Origin: JARBUG01 sp035628915
Lineage (GTDB): Bacteria > Bacillota > Sulfobacillia > Symbiobacteriales > Symbiobacteriaceae
Direction: 5' to 3'
Length of the DNA: 64,000 bases
Assembly (NCBI GenBank): GCA_035628915.1
Contig: DASPIW010000024.1
Span: 124,001 to 188,000, forward strand
Shown here: in pieces, positions 33,467 through 42,220 of the stretch
Layout of the letters: every line of letters starts with the position of its first letter
Numbering within the stretch: position 1 is the stretch's first letter
Translations under genes and position numbers: made by a program
Notes under the pieces: model-generated
Database searches by the model: none
The model's input: the letters and a program-made list of their open reading frames with translations, nothing else
What the model was told of the DNA's origin: nothing

Positions 33467-33655
33467 CTATTTTCGAGTGGCCTTCGGGCCCATTCGCGCA
33501 ACTTTCATAATGGTAAACATGAACTTGAGCGCCATCAGGAGAATGAACACGGCAGTCAGTATGTTCCAGGGAAGCGGCACCATAAACAGGACGCCTACGA
33601 TCAGACTAACATATCCTAAAGCCACGGCTGCAACCCATGGCCAGGCTTCTTTCAT
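33467..33655 (-). CDS. Small two-helix membrane protein (62 aa)
   Basis: ATG at 33655. Helices WVAAVALGYVSLIVGVLFMV and WNILTAVFILLMALKFMFTI, with a basic C-terminus (KVARMGPKATRK). The only upstream ribosome-site candidate is weak (GAAGGGA). No family recognised. The hydrophobic pattern argues against a chance reading frame. Confidence 0.5.
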   Translation of the reverse strand: MKEAWPWVAAVALGYVSLIVGVLFMVPLPWNILTAVFILLMALKFMFTIMKVARMGPKATRK

Positions 33656-33721
33656 AAATATTTCAGTCCCTTCTGAAACCCTGCTTGTTCAAGCAATCAC
33701 ATGCTACTCCTTTTCGTCAGG

Positions 33722-33764
33722 AAAGAAAAGGGGCGGGCGAGGATCGCCCATCCCCTCCCGCCCA
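33722..33764 (-). terminator. Terminator of the 84-aa gene
   Basis: On the minus strand GGGCGGGAGGGG pairs with CCTCGCCCGCCC and is followed by CTTTTCTTTCC. Confidence 0.7.
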
Positions 33765-33766
33765 TT

Positions 33767-34021
33767 CTATGGCCTTTCCAGGCCCAGGTCTCCCAGGTCG
33801 TCCAGATCGGCCTGCGCATAGACCTCATCGACCTGCGCCGGTGGGGCTTCAGGTCCGGTCACCGCCCCCTCCACCGGGATTTGCCGCGCCCGTGGAATAC
33901 TCATGGTCGACTCCATCCGGCGCGGCGAAGCGCTGGGCCGGTCATCACCCACACCGCGCACGGCCCTGTCAGCCCCCTGCACGTTGGCCCCATAAAAAGC
34001 ACCTGGCTGCCTCTGTTCCAC
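33767..34021 (-). CDS. Small acidic hypothetical protein (84 aa)
   Basis: GTG at 34021 with GGAGG eight bases upstream, and a terminator a few bases after the stop; both support a real gene. The product is hydrophilic and low in complexity, with an acidic end (EVYAQADLDDLGDLGL). No domain recognised. It could be a small spore-associated protein given the host, but nothing in the sequence proves this. Divergent from the GntR-type regulator. Confidence 0.5.
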   Translation of the reverse strand: MEQRQPGAFYGANVQGADRAVRGVGDDRPSASPRRMESTMSIPRARQIPVEGAVTGPEAPPAQVDEVYAQADLDDLGDLGLERP

Positions 34022-34173
34022 GACCAACACCTCCGCCCATAGCTTGTCCCGGTCCGCTGGTAAGAATTCCCCGAAGCCGCAAAGGAGTTTTCCAATCAGA
34101 TGGCTAGCCCATTGGCCGTCCGGGCGATATCATTGAATGCAACCCCTAACATATCGTGGAGCGAGGTCTGGAC

Positions 34174-35112
34174 ATGCAGGCATTCACGCTCGATCACACC
34201 AGCGCCATTCCTGTAAAGCTGCAGCTCAAGGCGCAGGTGAAGTATCAGTTGCTGGCCGGGCTCGTCCGGCCAGGCGACCAGTTGCCGCCGCTGCGGGACA
34301 TGGCCGCGGGATTGGGTATCCATTTAAACACGGTGGTACGCGCCGTCGCCGAACTGGAGGAAGAAGGGTTCGTGTACAGCCACCAGGGAAAGGGCGTCTT
34401 CGTGGCCGACGAGTTCCCGGGGCAGGGGCAGGGCGCCGCTCTGCGCAGCCTGTTGGCCGGTGTACTTCAGTCTGCCCGCGAGTTTGGCATGTCACCGGAA
34501 GAGATGGCCCTGGCAACGCTGGCCTCCGGACAGCTGGCCCGCCCACCGCAGGCGGCACCCAACCGCATGCTGCTCGTCGGCGGCTCCCGGCAGGACCTGC
34601 GCCGGCTGCAGAGCCAGCTGGAAGCCTCACTGCCGACCCTGGTGGTTCCGCTGCTGGCCGAGGAGTTGGCGGAGCGTCCCCGCTCCCTCGACTTCACCGT
34701 CGCCGCGTGCACCCTCTTCCACGAGGCGGATGTGCGCCGGCATTTGCCGGCAGCAACCCTCGCCGTCCTTGCTGACGACGGCGCCCGGGAGGCGCTGGCT
34801 GCCATCCGGGAGCTGGAGGCGGGAGCGCCCGTTGCGATTGCGGCCCGCGATTGGCTCCACGCCGCCCGCATCAGGCGAAGCCTCGAAGGGTCCGGGTTCG
34901 GTCATCTCCGTTTGGAGATGTGCCTCGGTCAGGCTCCGGCCCATGCCAGAGGCATCGTCGAAGCAGCCGACTGCAGGGCCGCGGGGCCGCCGGATGTGCT
35001 CCGGGCCGCCGAATCCGCCGTCCTCCCCTCCGAAGCGCTGGCCGCACTGCGCAAAGGGCTGGGTACACCCACCGCCAAATCTTCGGTACACATACGGTCC
35101 GTATGGGTCTAA
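34174..35112 (+). CDS. GntR-family transcriptional regulator with unusual C-terminal domain
   Basis: 312 residues from ATG 34174 (a GTG at 34156 is possible). Residues 10-80 are a GntR winged helix: IPVKLQLKAQVKYQLLAGLV, PGDQLPPLRDMAAGLGIHLNTVVRAVAELEEEGFVYSHQGKGVFVAD. The next 230 residues are not an aminotransferase, FCD or UTRA domain by eye; the alternating strand-helix pattern (RMLLVGGSRQDLRRLQSQL, TLAVLADDGAREALAAIREL, FGHLRLEMCLGQAPAH) recalls a receiver- or periplasmic-binding-like fold. The same combination occurs in YtrA-like regulators that have extra sensor regions. The target is unknown. Confidence 0.82.
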   Translation: MQAFTLDHTSAIPVKLQLKAQVKYQLLAGLVRPGDQLPPLRDMAAGLGIHLNTVVRAVAELEEEGFVYSHQGKGVFVADEFPGQGQGAALRSLLAGVLQSAREFGMSPEEMALATLASGQLARPPQAAPNRMLLVGGSRQDLRRLQSQLEASLPTLVVPLLAEELAERPRSLDFTVAACTLFHEADVRRHLPAATLAVLADDGAREALAAIRELEAGAPVAIAARDWLHAARIRRSLEGSGFGHLRLEMCLGQAPAHARGIVEAADCRAAGPPDVLRAAESAVLPSEALAALRKGLGTPTAKSSVHIRSVWV

Positions 35113-35168
35113 TATCTCAGGAAATCCCCTCCATAAATGAGACCGGGGTCCCAAGGAACCTCTCCCGC

Positions 35169-35196
35169 TAGTCTGGAAATAACTAGCTACAGACTA
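35169..35196. promoter_or_regulatory. Inverted repeat upstream of the 114-aa gene
   Basis: TAGTCTG (35169-35175) and CAGACTA (35190-35196) face each other 23-50 bases before the ATG at 35219. Possible operator, perhaps for the adjacent GntR-type protein. Confidence 0.4.
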
Positions 35197-35218
35197 CATC
35201 AAGAGCGAGGGAGACCGC

Positions 35219-35563
35219 ATGATCCTGGTAGTGGCAGAACAGTTGACCCTCCGGTTCGTGCTGATGCACCAGGGCAAGTTTCTCCGGTCGGCCCGCACCG
35301 CGACCGAAGCGTTACGCATACTGCGCGATGGAAATCTACACCTACAAGGCGTAGTGCTTGATGACAAAATCGTCAACAGCCGCCTGGTCTCTGGTTATGT
35401 GCGGACGCACATACCGCACCTTACGCTGATCTCCATGCAGCTGGCCCTGCGCCACAGCCCGTTCAGCGACGTGGCGCCCGAGGCGGAAATGGCTGCGGCC
35501 GCCCGCCTGGCCGAAGAGAACCGCTACGTCTGGGACCGCAGCCAACTCTTGAAAGAAGCATAG
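35219..35563 (+). CDS. Hypothetical protein (114 aa), receiver-like pattern
   Basis: ATG with GCGAGGGAG upstream. MILVVAEQLTLRFVLMHQGK, ATEALRILRDGNLHLQGVVLDD and VRTHIPHLTLISMQLALR follow the strand-helix rhythm of a truncated response-regulator receiver, but the acidic pocket and phosphoacceptor are not all present. It follows the GntR-type regulator on the same strand. Ends at a terminator. Confidence 0.6.
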   Translation: MILVVAEQLTLRFVLMHQGKFLRSARTATEALRILRDGNLHLQGVVLDDKIVNSRLVSGYVRTHIPHLTLISMQLALRHSPFSDVAPEAEMAAAARLAEENRYVWDRSQLLKEA

Positions 35564-35569
35564 AAAACG

Positions 35570-35600
35570 GCGCCTTCCCACGGGAGGGCGCCGTTCCTGT
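35570..35600. terminator. Bidirectional terminator between the 114-aa gene and hpt
   Basis: ACGGCGCC and GGGCGCCGT form the stem around TTCCCACGGGA, with A-rich and T-rich flanks. Confidence 0.75.
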
Positions 35601-36128
35601 TTACTCTTCGCCAATAAGTCCAATGTACGGGAGTTCACGGTAGTGTTCTGCATAGTCGATGCCATAGCCGACAATGAACTCGTCTGGAATGGTAAATCCG
35701 GTGTAGTCAACTTTGACCTCTGTCTTGCGGCGGGACGGCTTGTCAAGCAGGACGCAGATTTTCAGGCTGGCCGGATGCTGGTGCTCCAGATACTCCCGCA
35801 GGTAGCGCAGCGTCAGCCCGCTGTCGACGATATCCTCCACCAGCAGCACGTGCCGGCCTTCCACGCTGGCGTCCAGGTCTTTCACAATGCGAATAACGCC
35901 GGATGACTCGGTGCTGCTGCCATAGCTGGACACAGCCATGAAGTCGACCTGTGTCGGTCCCGCCAGGTGCCGCATCAGATCCGCACAGAAGACGAACGCC
36001 CCTTTGAGAATCCCGACCACCAACACTTCCTGACCGGCATAGTCCTGGGAAATCTGCCGGCCCAGTTGCTGTACGCGGGCCTGCAGTTCTTCCGTGCTGA
36101 TCAGCTTTCCGGCCAATACCTTTGCCAT
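35601..36128 (-). CDS. hpt: Hypoxanthine phosphoribosyltransferase
   Basis: 175 residues from ATG 36128, with GGAGGT seven bases upstream. HVLLVEDIVDSGLTLRYL is the PRPP-binding motif, VVGILKGAFVFCADL the first loop, MAVSSYGSSTESSGVIRIVKDL the flexible catalytic loop with the S-Y-G pair, and PDEFIVGYGIDYAEHYREL the base-recognition end. The enzyme makes IMP or GMP from free purines. A single gene behind the terminator of the DUF5667 gene. Confidence 0.95.
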   Translation of the reverse strand: MAKVLAGKLISTEELQARVQQLGRQISQDYAGQEVLVVGILKGAFVFCADLMRHLAGPTQVDFMAVSSYGSSTESSGVIRIVKDLDASVEGRHVLLVEDIVDSGLTLRYLREYLEHQHPASLKICVLLDKPSRRKTEVKVDYTGFTIPDEFIVGYGIDYAEHYRELPYIGLIGEE

Positions 36129-36179
36129 GCGTCCTACCTCCATTGCCTGCGGGGTGCCACGCGCACCAGTATATCACGA

Positions 36180-36208
36180 AAAGGAGCGGGGGATCCCCCG
36201 CTCCTTCT
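36180..36208 (-). terminator. Terminator of the DUF5667 gene
   Basis: AAGGAGCGGGGGA pairs perfectly with TCCCCCGCTCCTT, followed on the minus strand by TTCGTG. Confidence 0.8.
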
Positions 36209-36222
36209 GTATGAGTTATGCT

Positions 36223-37380
36223 TTACCGCTTGCCGTGCTCCTTGTTCTTGTCAAGGCCCTTGCCCCGACCCGGGTGCTCGTCCTTCTCCTTCTGGCCCTT
36301 TTCACGGCGGTCGTCGTCCTTGTCGTCGTCATCTTCATCGTCATCATCGTCGTCACTGTCGTTCTTGACTTCGATTTTGATGGCGCTGGTGGTTGTCTCG
36401 TCGGTGTCGGTGTCGGCGTCAGTGTTGTCGTCAGCTTCGGACTCGGTAATCACTTCGATCTCAATCTTGCCATCCTTGCTGGCCTTCTTCCACTCGATCT
36501 GAGCGGCATGCTGGACGGCGCCCATCTTCAGTTTCAGAGCCTTGGCGATGTTGCCGAGGCCGGGGTTCTGCTTATACATCTCCAGCACCTCGGCCAAGCT
36601 CTTGTCGGAGGCCTTGGCCATGGCGTTCAGCACCAGCACCATGCGGGGCTGCAGGGCGGAGAGTTCTTCCTTCAGCTTGGCTTCTTCGGCCAGCTTCTCG
36701 GCTTCAGCCTGGGCTTCTTCATCCTGAACAGCGGTGTCCTGGGTGGTAGCAACCTGCACCAGCAGTTCAGCCACGATGGGCTCCATCTCTTCCTTCACGG
36801 CTTCGGGCGCCTTCTCCAGCACCTGAACGAGGACGGTGGCGAACTTCGCTTCGCTCTCAGTCACCTGTTCGGTCAGCTTGGTGATGTCCTTATTAGCTTC
36901 CTGGGCCGCTTCAATAGCCTTCTGCGCTTCGGCCAGCTTCTTCTGCGCTTCCTCCATGGCCTGCTCGGCCAGGTCCATCTTGCCGGCTTCGGCCATCAGC
37001 CTGGCTTCGGCCAGGCGGGTCTGGGCCAACTGCTCGAGCAGGGTCGCCTTGGCGACGCTCTCCCGGGTGACAGCAACTTTGATCTGCTCCACCCAGAGCT
37101 TGAGCGAGTAGAAGAACTTGTCGGGCGTCAGGGTGACGCTTGGCAGTGCGACGTCTGTATCCGCAGCTGTCGTCGTGGCGACCGTCTCCTGGCTGGTGGC
37201 ATCAGTGGCGGTTGCGGCTATGGTATCGGTCGCAGCCGTCGTGGCAGCGGTGGCCGTTGTGGTGCCGGCCGGAGCGACGACCGTGGTCGTCACCGGGGTG
37301 GTGGCGGTGTCAGCCAGGGCGGCCGAACTGGTGCCAAGCAGCGTCGTAACGAGGGCGGCGCCGGCGATGAACTTCTTCAT
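36223..37380 (-). CDS. Secreted DUF5667-type protein with coiled coil and acidic tail
   Basis: 385 residues. Signal peptide KKFIAGAALVTTLLGTSSA cleaved near ALA-DT, then a Thr/Ala-rich linker (about 25-75), then a DUF5667-like segment (LTPDKFFYSLKLWVEQIKVA and LLEQLAQTRLAEARLMAEAG), then a long Glu/Ala/Lys coiled coil (about 130-260). The C-terminus has an Asp run (SDDDDDDEDDDDKDDD) followed by a basic, Gly/Lys-rich end. DUF5667 proteins are exported and often near ECF sigma factors, with unknown role. The acidic segment could bind calcium. Confidence 0.78.
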   Translation of the reverse strand: MKKFIAGAALVTTLLGTSSAALADTATTPVTTTVVAPAGTTTATAATTAATDTIAATATDATSQETVATTTAADTDVALPSVTLTPDKFFYSLKLWVEQIKVAVTRESVAKATLLEQLAQTRLAEARLMAEAGKMDLAEQAMEEAQKKLAEAQKAIEAAQEANKDITKLTEQVTESEAKFATVLVQVLEKAPEAVKEEMEPIVAELLVQVATTQDTAVQDEEAQAEAEKLAEEAKLKEELSALQPRMVLVLNAMAKASDKSLAEVLEMYKQNPGLGNIAKALKLKMGAVQHAAQIEWKKASKDGKIEIEVITESEADDNTDADTDTDETTTSAIKIEVKNDSDDDDDDEDDDDKDDDRREKGQKEKDEHPGRGKGLDKNKEHGKR

Positions 37381-37479
37381 AAATGTATATCTCCTCTACG
37401 GTGAGTTGTGGTTGGAAAGCCTTGTGGCTCTAGGCCTCTGCGTCCCGGCCGGGGTGCGCTGGCTTTTGTGCTCAAAGAA

Positions 37480-37514
37480 TACGACCCCCAAGATACGTTT
37501 CTTGGGGGTCGCCT
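37480..37514 (-). terminator. Terminator of the M42 peptidase gene
   Basis: CGACCCCCAAGA pairs with TCTTGGGGGTCG (one offset around TACGTT), with a T-rich run on the minus strand (GTATTCTTT). Confidence 0.85.
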
Positions 37515-37550
37515 TATCTGTATTATTTTGTAAGCAGAACCTTCCTCCTA

Positions 37551-38633
37551 CTACAGCGTGTTGTCCTTCACTTTCTGAACGGTCTCGCCGTCCAGCTTCT
37601 TTACGACGGCGGCCACCAGTTTGGCGGCGTTCTCCATGTCGTCGCGATGGATCAGGCCGGCATGGCTGTGAATGTACCGGGTTGCAAAACCGATGACGAT
37701 GGACGGCACGCCCGGCCCCCACACGTGAATGCGCCCTGCGTCGGTGCCGCCGCCGGCAATGGCGTCGAATTGATAGGGAATGCCCAGTTCATCGGCGGTG
37801 TCTGTCACCAGATTGCGCAGGGCCTGGTTGGGAACCATAGAGGCGTCGTACAGCAAGATCAAGGGCCCTTTGCCCAGTCTGCCCTGGGCCTCGGCTTCCT
37901 TGACGCCCGGCACGTCGCCCGCGATGCCCACATCAAGCGCGATGCCGATATCCGGCTCAATCCGATTGGCCATGGTGGTGGCGCCCCGCAACCCGACTTC
38001 CTCCTGCACCGTCCCAACTGCGTACACCGTATTCGGATGCTCCTGGCCCTGCAGTTCCTGTAGCGTCATGATGGCGACCGCACAGCCGGCCCGGTTGTCC
38101 CAGGCCTTGTTCAGGAGAATCCGCGGATTCGGCATCACTGTAAAGTCGCAATGCGGAATGATCGGGTCGCCGGGGCGGACGCCAAAGGCTTTGGCCTCCT
38201 CGTCGCTCGCGGCGCCGATGTCGACAAACATGTCCTTGATCTGCACGACCTTGTTCCGCTCTTCGGGCGGCAAGATGTGTGGGGGCTTCGAGCCGATGAG
38301 ACCGATCAGTTCGCCCTTGCGGGTGATGATCCGGACCCGCTGGGCCAGCATGACCTGACTCCACCAACCACCCACCGGCTGGATTTTCAGGTAGCCTTCC
38401 TTGGTGATCATGGTTACCATCCAGCCGACCTCGTCGAGGTGGCCGGCCACCATGATCTTGGGGCCGCCCCTGCGCCCTACCTTGACGCCCGCCACCGACC
38501 CGAGATTATCGGTGATGATCTCGTCGCTGACAGGCTCCAGGTACTTGCGCATCACCTTGCGTGCGGGCTCTTCATACCCGGAGATGCCCGGGGCGCACGT
38601 CAGTTCCTCATACATTTTCAGCAGGGAATCCAC
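37551..38633 (-). CDS. M42-family aminopeptidase (glutamyl aminopeptidase/endoglucanase-like)
   Basis: 360 residues from GTG 38633, chosen because CGGAGG lies eight bases upstream and homologous proteins start at about the M-Y-E-E-L position. Metal ligands of the M42 co-catalytic centre: IMVAGHLDEVGWMV (His), NKAWDNRAGCAV (Asp), VGTVQEEVGLRGA (Glu-Glu), ALDVGIAGD (Asp) and RYIHSHAGLIHRDD (His). TET-type dodecameric peptidases of this family trim short peptides in the cytosol. The M42 active site is complete. Confidence 0.92.
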   Translation of the reverse strand: MDSLLKMYEELTCAPGISGYEEPARKVMRKYLEPVSDEIITDNLGSVAGVKVGRRGGPKIMVAGHLDEVGWMVTMITKEGYLKIQPVGGWWSQVMLAQRVRIITRKGELIGLIGSKPPHILPPEERNKVVQIKDMFVDIGAASDEEAKAFGVRPGDPIIPHCDFTVMPNPRILLNKAWDNRAGCAVAIMTLQELQGQEHPNTVYAVGTVQEEVGLRGATTMANRIEPDIGIALDVGIAGDVPGVKEAEAQGRLGKGPLILLYDASMVPNQALRNLVTDTADELGIPYQFDAIAGGGTDAGRIHVWGPGVPSIVIGFATRYIHSHAGLIHRDDMENAAKLVAAVVKKLDGETVQKVKDNTL

Positions 38634-38925
38634 ACGATTGGCCTCCGTTTCGCTATGTACGTTCGAGCAAAATGTGGTGAAGACTCTCAAAATGCTATTA
38701 CGAACTTCGGCAACCATTGCCTGAGTCCTTCACCCGGATCATGTGCGATCCTTAGTCTCTCTCAAAAGGAAGCGGCTTTACGCCCGGCACTTTGCTGAAA
38801 AACAGCTCCGGAAGCGTCGGAGGGACCAATGTGACTATTGCGGAGATATTCAAACCGCTGATATCCTGTATAGGGGTAATCGGCACTTGTTATGAAGATT
38901 AGTAACGCAAATTGAGGGATGTACC
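38634..38925. other. Intergenic region between divergent M42 and LysR genes
   Basis: About 290 bases with no supported gene; it should carry both divergent promoters. A LysR-type box (T-n11-A with imperfect dyad) could not be picked out with confidence. Confidence 0.4.
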
Positions 38926-39810
38926 ATGCTGATGGGATACCTCCAGGTATTCTGCGACATCATCGAAACCCGGAGCTTCTCCAAGGCGGCAGCACGCAAT
39001 TTCATTTCTCAGCCTGCGGTCAGCCAGCAGGTCAAAGCGCTGGAGGAGCACTTTCATCAGAAGCTAATTGAGCGCTCCCCGCAAGGCATCTACCCGACCG
39101 AAGCCGGCCGCATTTTCTACCAGGGCGCCCGCGAAATCCTGGAGCGGTATCAGACGCTGGAACGCCAGATGATGGATCTCACCCAGACGGTGGCCGGCAC
39201 GATCCGAGTGGCGACAGTCTACAGCGTCGGCCTGCACGATCTGCCCCCTTACATCAAGCGGTTCCTGCAGGCCTATCCCCAGGCCCGTATCCATGTTGAG
39301 TACAGCCGTACCAACAAGATCTATGAAGCGGTCCGCCAGAATCAGGTGGATGTGGGCATCGTCGCCTACCCGCAGGAGAGCCGCCAGTTGGGCGTCATCC
39401 CCCTGCCCAGCGACGAACTGGTGATCATCACGAGCCTGGGCCATACGCTGGCGAGGGCCGGTCAGCCGGTGGAACTCAAGCAGATGATGCGGCAGCACTT
39501 TGTGGCGTTTGAGCCCGACATTCCCACCCGCAAGGCGATCGACCGGGTGCTGCATGACCACGGCGTTGAGGTCGATGTGATCCAGGAGTTCGACAACGTC
39601 GAGACGATCAAGCGGTCGGTAGAAGCGGACTGCGGCATCTCCGTCATTCCCCGCCGGTGCGCCCAGCTGGAGGCGAAGGCCGGGTCGCTGGCCATTTTGC
39701 CCATCGCGGATATGAAAGTGGAGCGCCCCGTCGGTGTGATTTACAAGCGGGGCAAGACTTTTAGCAATACCCTGCAGAAGTTCATCGCAGTGCTGACAGG
39801 TCGGGAGTAA
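38926..39810 (+). CDS. LysR-family transcriptional regulator
   Basis: 294 residues from ATG 38926 with GAGGGA upstream. Residues 4-63 are the LysR winged helix: LQVFCDIIETRSFSKAAARN, ISQPAVSQQVKALEEHFHQKLIER, PTEAGRIFYQGAREIL. The remainder is a two-lobed periplasmic-binding effector domain (GTIRVATVYSVGLHDLPPYI, NQVDVGIVAYP, VETIKRSVEADCGISVIPR). The closest subgroup by eye is CysB/CysL/CbbR-like. It is divergent from the M42 gene and convergent with the MFS gene; the target is unknown. Confidence 0.92.
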   Translation: MLMGYLQVFCDIIETRSFSKAAARNFISQPAVSQQVKALEEHFHQKLIERSPQGIYPTEAGRIFYQGAREILERYQTLERQMMDLTQTVAGTIRVATVYSVGLHDLPPYIKRFLQAYPQARIHVEYSRTNKIYEAVRQNQVDVGIVAYPQESRQLGVIPLPSDELVIITSLGHTLARAGQPVELKQMMRQHFVAFEPDIPTRKAIDRVLHDHGVEVDVIQEFDNVETIKRSVEADCGISVIPRRCAQLEAKAGSLAILPIADMKVERPVGVIYKRGKTFSNTLQKFIAVLTGRE

Positions 39811-39819
39811 GCAGTGGAT

Positions 39820-39850
39820 GCCCGGAGCTTTAGCTCCGGGCTTCTTATCT
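39820..39850. terminator. Terminator between the LysR and MFS genes
   Basis: CCCGGAGCT and AGCTCCGGG form a nine-pair stem around TT, followed by CTTCTTATCTT. Confidence 0.8.
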
Positions 39851-41029
39851 TGAGTCCCAAGACACCCGCACCAGCGGCGCCGCCACCACTACCCCCACCA
39901 GCAGAATGACGCCCAGCGCACCACTGAGGGAGACCACCGCCAGCGCCCCGCCGATCAGCGCGGGGCCTGCGGTACCGCCCAGGTACTGAACCAGCTTATA
40001 CGTGCCAAGGGCGGACGATCGGGACGCCGGGGCCAGTTCGATCACCAGCTTCAGGTGCGCCGGTACAGTCAGGCCGCTGGAGCAGCCAAGGGTCACTACA
40101 CCGGCCAGCAGCAGGCCGATGCCGGCGGGCCCCGCGCCCAGCCGGGCGGCGCCCGTCAGCAGCGCCACTGCAGACAAGAGCAGCACAAGCCCCATCAGCG
40201 CTGCGGAGCGCCCCCCGCGGCGGTCGGAAATCCGTCCGCCCCATGGGAAGGCGGCCATGCTCACGGCGCTCAGGGCCAGCGATGCCCAGCCGGCAAAGCG
40301 GGTGTCGAGCCCCAGCCCGGTCCGCACCAAAATGGGCAGCAGCGCCTGCACCGAAAAGAGCAGGAAGAAATGCAGGGCGCCCAGCAGCGAGACCGCGGCA
40401 AACGCAAAGCCCCACGGGGTCCGCTCCGCCCCCATCCGGCTCAGACCGGCCTGATGCAGTTCCCCCTCGCATAGCAAAATGGCGGCGACCAACGGTAAGA
40501 CGAGAAACCCATGCACCAGGAAGATCGAGCGCCACCCCGCGAGCACCGTCATGTAGCTGCCCACAATTGGCCCCAGCATCGGCCCGATCCACGAGACCGT
40601 CTGCGACAGGCCGAGGACTCTGCCGCGCTCTTCGTCGCCGTAATGGCTGGCGACCAGAGTGCTGCTGATGATGGAGACCGGGGCAATGCCGAACCCCTGC
40701 AAGGCGATGCCCGCCGCCAGCATCCCCACGCCCGGCGCCCATGCTGCCAGGGCAGACCCGGCGCAGAAGACCGCCAGCGAGGGCAGCACCAGCAGCCCTT
40801 CGCCCAGCCGGTCGAGCAGCGGGGCGACCGCCACCCGGCTGAGCGCCGTGGCAAGGCTGTACAGCGATACCGTGGCCGCGACCAGCCACCACGACGACGC
40901 GAACTCCGCCTTGATATCCAGCAGCACCTGATGATAGCTCGTCCCGGCAATGCCCTGCAGGGCAGAAGCCAGGGAGAGCACGAGCAGAATCCGGTGCCGG
41001 AGGGCCCACGCCGCCACTCGCCCCATCAT
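39845..41029 (-). CDS. MFS transporter
   Basis: 394 residues, twelve predicted helices. VAVAPLLDRLGEGLLVLPSL is the loop 2-3 signature and GGRISDRRGGRSAALMG the loop 8-9 signature. GLSQTVSWIGPMLGPIVGSY in helix 5 matches the exporter motif C. Start ATG overlaps the TGA of the kinase-like gene by the ATGA pattern, so the two are translated together. Substrate unknown. Confidence 0.88.
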   Translation of the reverse strand: MMGRVAAWALRHRILLVLSLASALQGIAGTSYHQVLLDIKAEFASSWWLVAATVSLYSLATALSRVAVAPLLDRLGEGLLVLPSLAVFCAGSALAAWAPGVGMLAAGIALQGFGIAPVSIISSTLVASHYGDEERGRVLGLSQTVSWIGPMLGPIVGSYMTVLAGWRSIFLVHGFLVLPLVAAILLCEGELHQAGLSRMGAERTPWGFAFAAVSLLGALHFFLLFSVQALLPILVRTGLGLDTRFAGWASLALSAVSMAAFPWGGRISDRRGGRSAALMGLVLLLSAVALLTGAARLGAGPAGIGLLLAGVVTLGCSSGLTVPAHLKLVIELAPASRSSALGTYKLVQYLGGTAGPALIGGALAVVSLSGALGVILLVGVVVAAPLVRVSWDSR

Positions 41030-42039
41030 CGCGGCTTCCGCAGGCCGGCCACACGGCGCTCAATCTGGGCGCGCAAATCGGGCCCTGCCTCTTCAATCAG
41101 ACGGATCTGCCGGAGATTACCGGGCAGGAACTGGTTGGTCCGGGAATCCCCCAGGATGTAATGGTTGTAGAACGGGCCGGTGTGGTTCATGCGAAACCAC
41201 CGGTACATCTCGGGGACGAGGGCCGCTTCGCCGGGCGCCAGGCACATGCCCGATGCGTAGCCCTCCAGGAACGCACAGGTGCGCTCAACGGTCGCGGCAT
41301 AATCATCGGGCGCCAGAAGCCAGCAGCCGAACACATACCCCAGTTCCCATACGCGGGGGGCAACACAGGCGTACTCCCAATCCAAAATGCCGCTGATTTC
41401 CGACCCCTGGTATAGGACGTTGCGAAACCAGATGTCGCCGTGGACCACCTGCGCCGGCGCCATCCGGTAATACTCGAGCACGGGGGAGCCGGCACGCAGG
41501 CGCGGCTCGATCTGGTCGAAGTAGGCCCGGCAGAACTCGTCGAACTCATCGTGACGGGCCTTCAGACCAATCAGGCGGCGGAAGGTTGCGAACTTCTCCA
41601 GGGCCTGAATCGGCTCCATGGCGCTGTGCTGGGGCGCCATGGGGAACTGCGCCGGGCCCAGGCGGGTCAAGGCCGCGTGCAGCACGGCCACCGTCCGGCC
41701 GAGGTGAAAAGCAACGTCCGGGGTCAGGTCCGCCGGCAGCCTGACACTCCCGGGCAGCCAGGAGGCGAGCGACCAGATCTGGCCGTCGCCGCTTTGCCAA
41801 AAGGGTGCCCCCTCCTGCTCCGGGACGATGCGGGGCACCGGCAGCCCGCCGGCCTGAGCCGTGCGCATCACCAACTGCTCTGCCGCGATGGCGGCAGGGC
41901 TGCTGACGCGGTGCCGGCGCAGGGCATACTCACCGCCGGCGGTCACCACCCGCCAGGTCTGGTTAATGCAGCCGTCCTCCACCCGCTCCACCGTCAGCGG
42001 CGCCAGCCCGAAGGCACCGAGAACTTCATGCACGGCCAT
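41026..42039 (-). CDS. Aminoglycoside phosphotransferase/CotS-family kinase-like protein
   Basis: 337 residues from ATG 42039. The protein kinase-like fold shows APAQVVHGDIWFRNVLYQGS (catalytic loop H-G-D-x-x-x-x-N) and ISGILDWEYACVAP (metal-binding D-W-E). The N-lobe has CINQTWRVVTAGGEYALRRH. Relatives include choline/homoserine kinases and spore-coat CotS-like proteins. Its stop overlaps the start of the MFS gene, so it may modify or accompany the transported compound. The substrate is not known. Confidence 0.85.
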   Translation of the reverse strand: MAVHEVLGAFGLAPLTVERVEDGCINQTWRVVTAGGEYALRRHRVSSPAAIAAEQLVMRTAQAGGLPVPRIVPEQEGAPFWQSGDGQIWSLASWLPGSVRLPADLTPDVAFHLGRTVAVLHAALTRLGPAQFPMAPQHSAMEPIQALEKFATFRRLIGLKARHDEFDEFCRAYFDQIEPRLRAGSPVLEYYRMAPAQVVHGDIWFRNVLYQGSEISGILDWEYACVAPRVWELGYVFGCWLLAPDDYAATVERTCAFLEGYASGMCLAPGEAALVPEMYRWFRMNHTGPFYNHYILGDSRTNQFLPGNLRQIRLIEEAGPDLRAQIERRVAGLRKPR

Positions 42040-42220
42040 CCGCCCCACCCCCGAACCACAGGTAAGCTCATTATCCACATCCTGGGTGCCAGAGGTCAAT
42101 GAAAGCGTCTGAATTCCCTGTCAGGTTATCCAGCGGATTACCGAACCTATCAGGCCGGGCCGACCGTACTAGTCGGTAAGTAGCGATAAATCAAGAGTCC
42201 GGGGAGGTACCGGTTCACCT

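Noticed and set aside
38634..38717. N-terminal extension of the M42 peptidase
   Set aside because: The GTG at 38633 has a perfectly placed GGAGG and matches the family start; the extension has neither.
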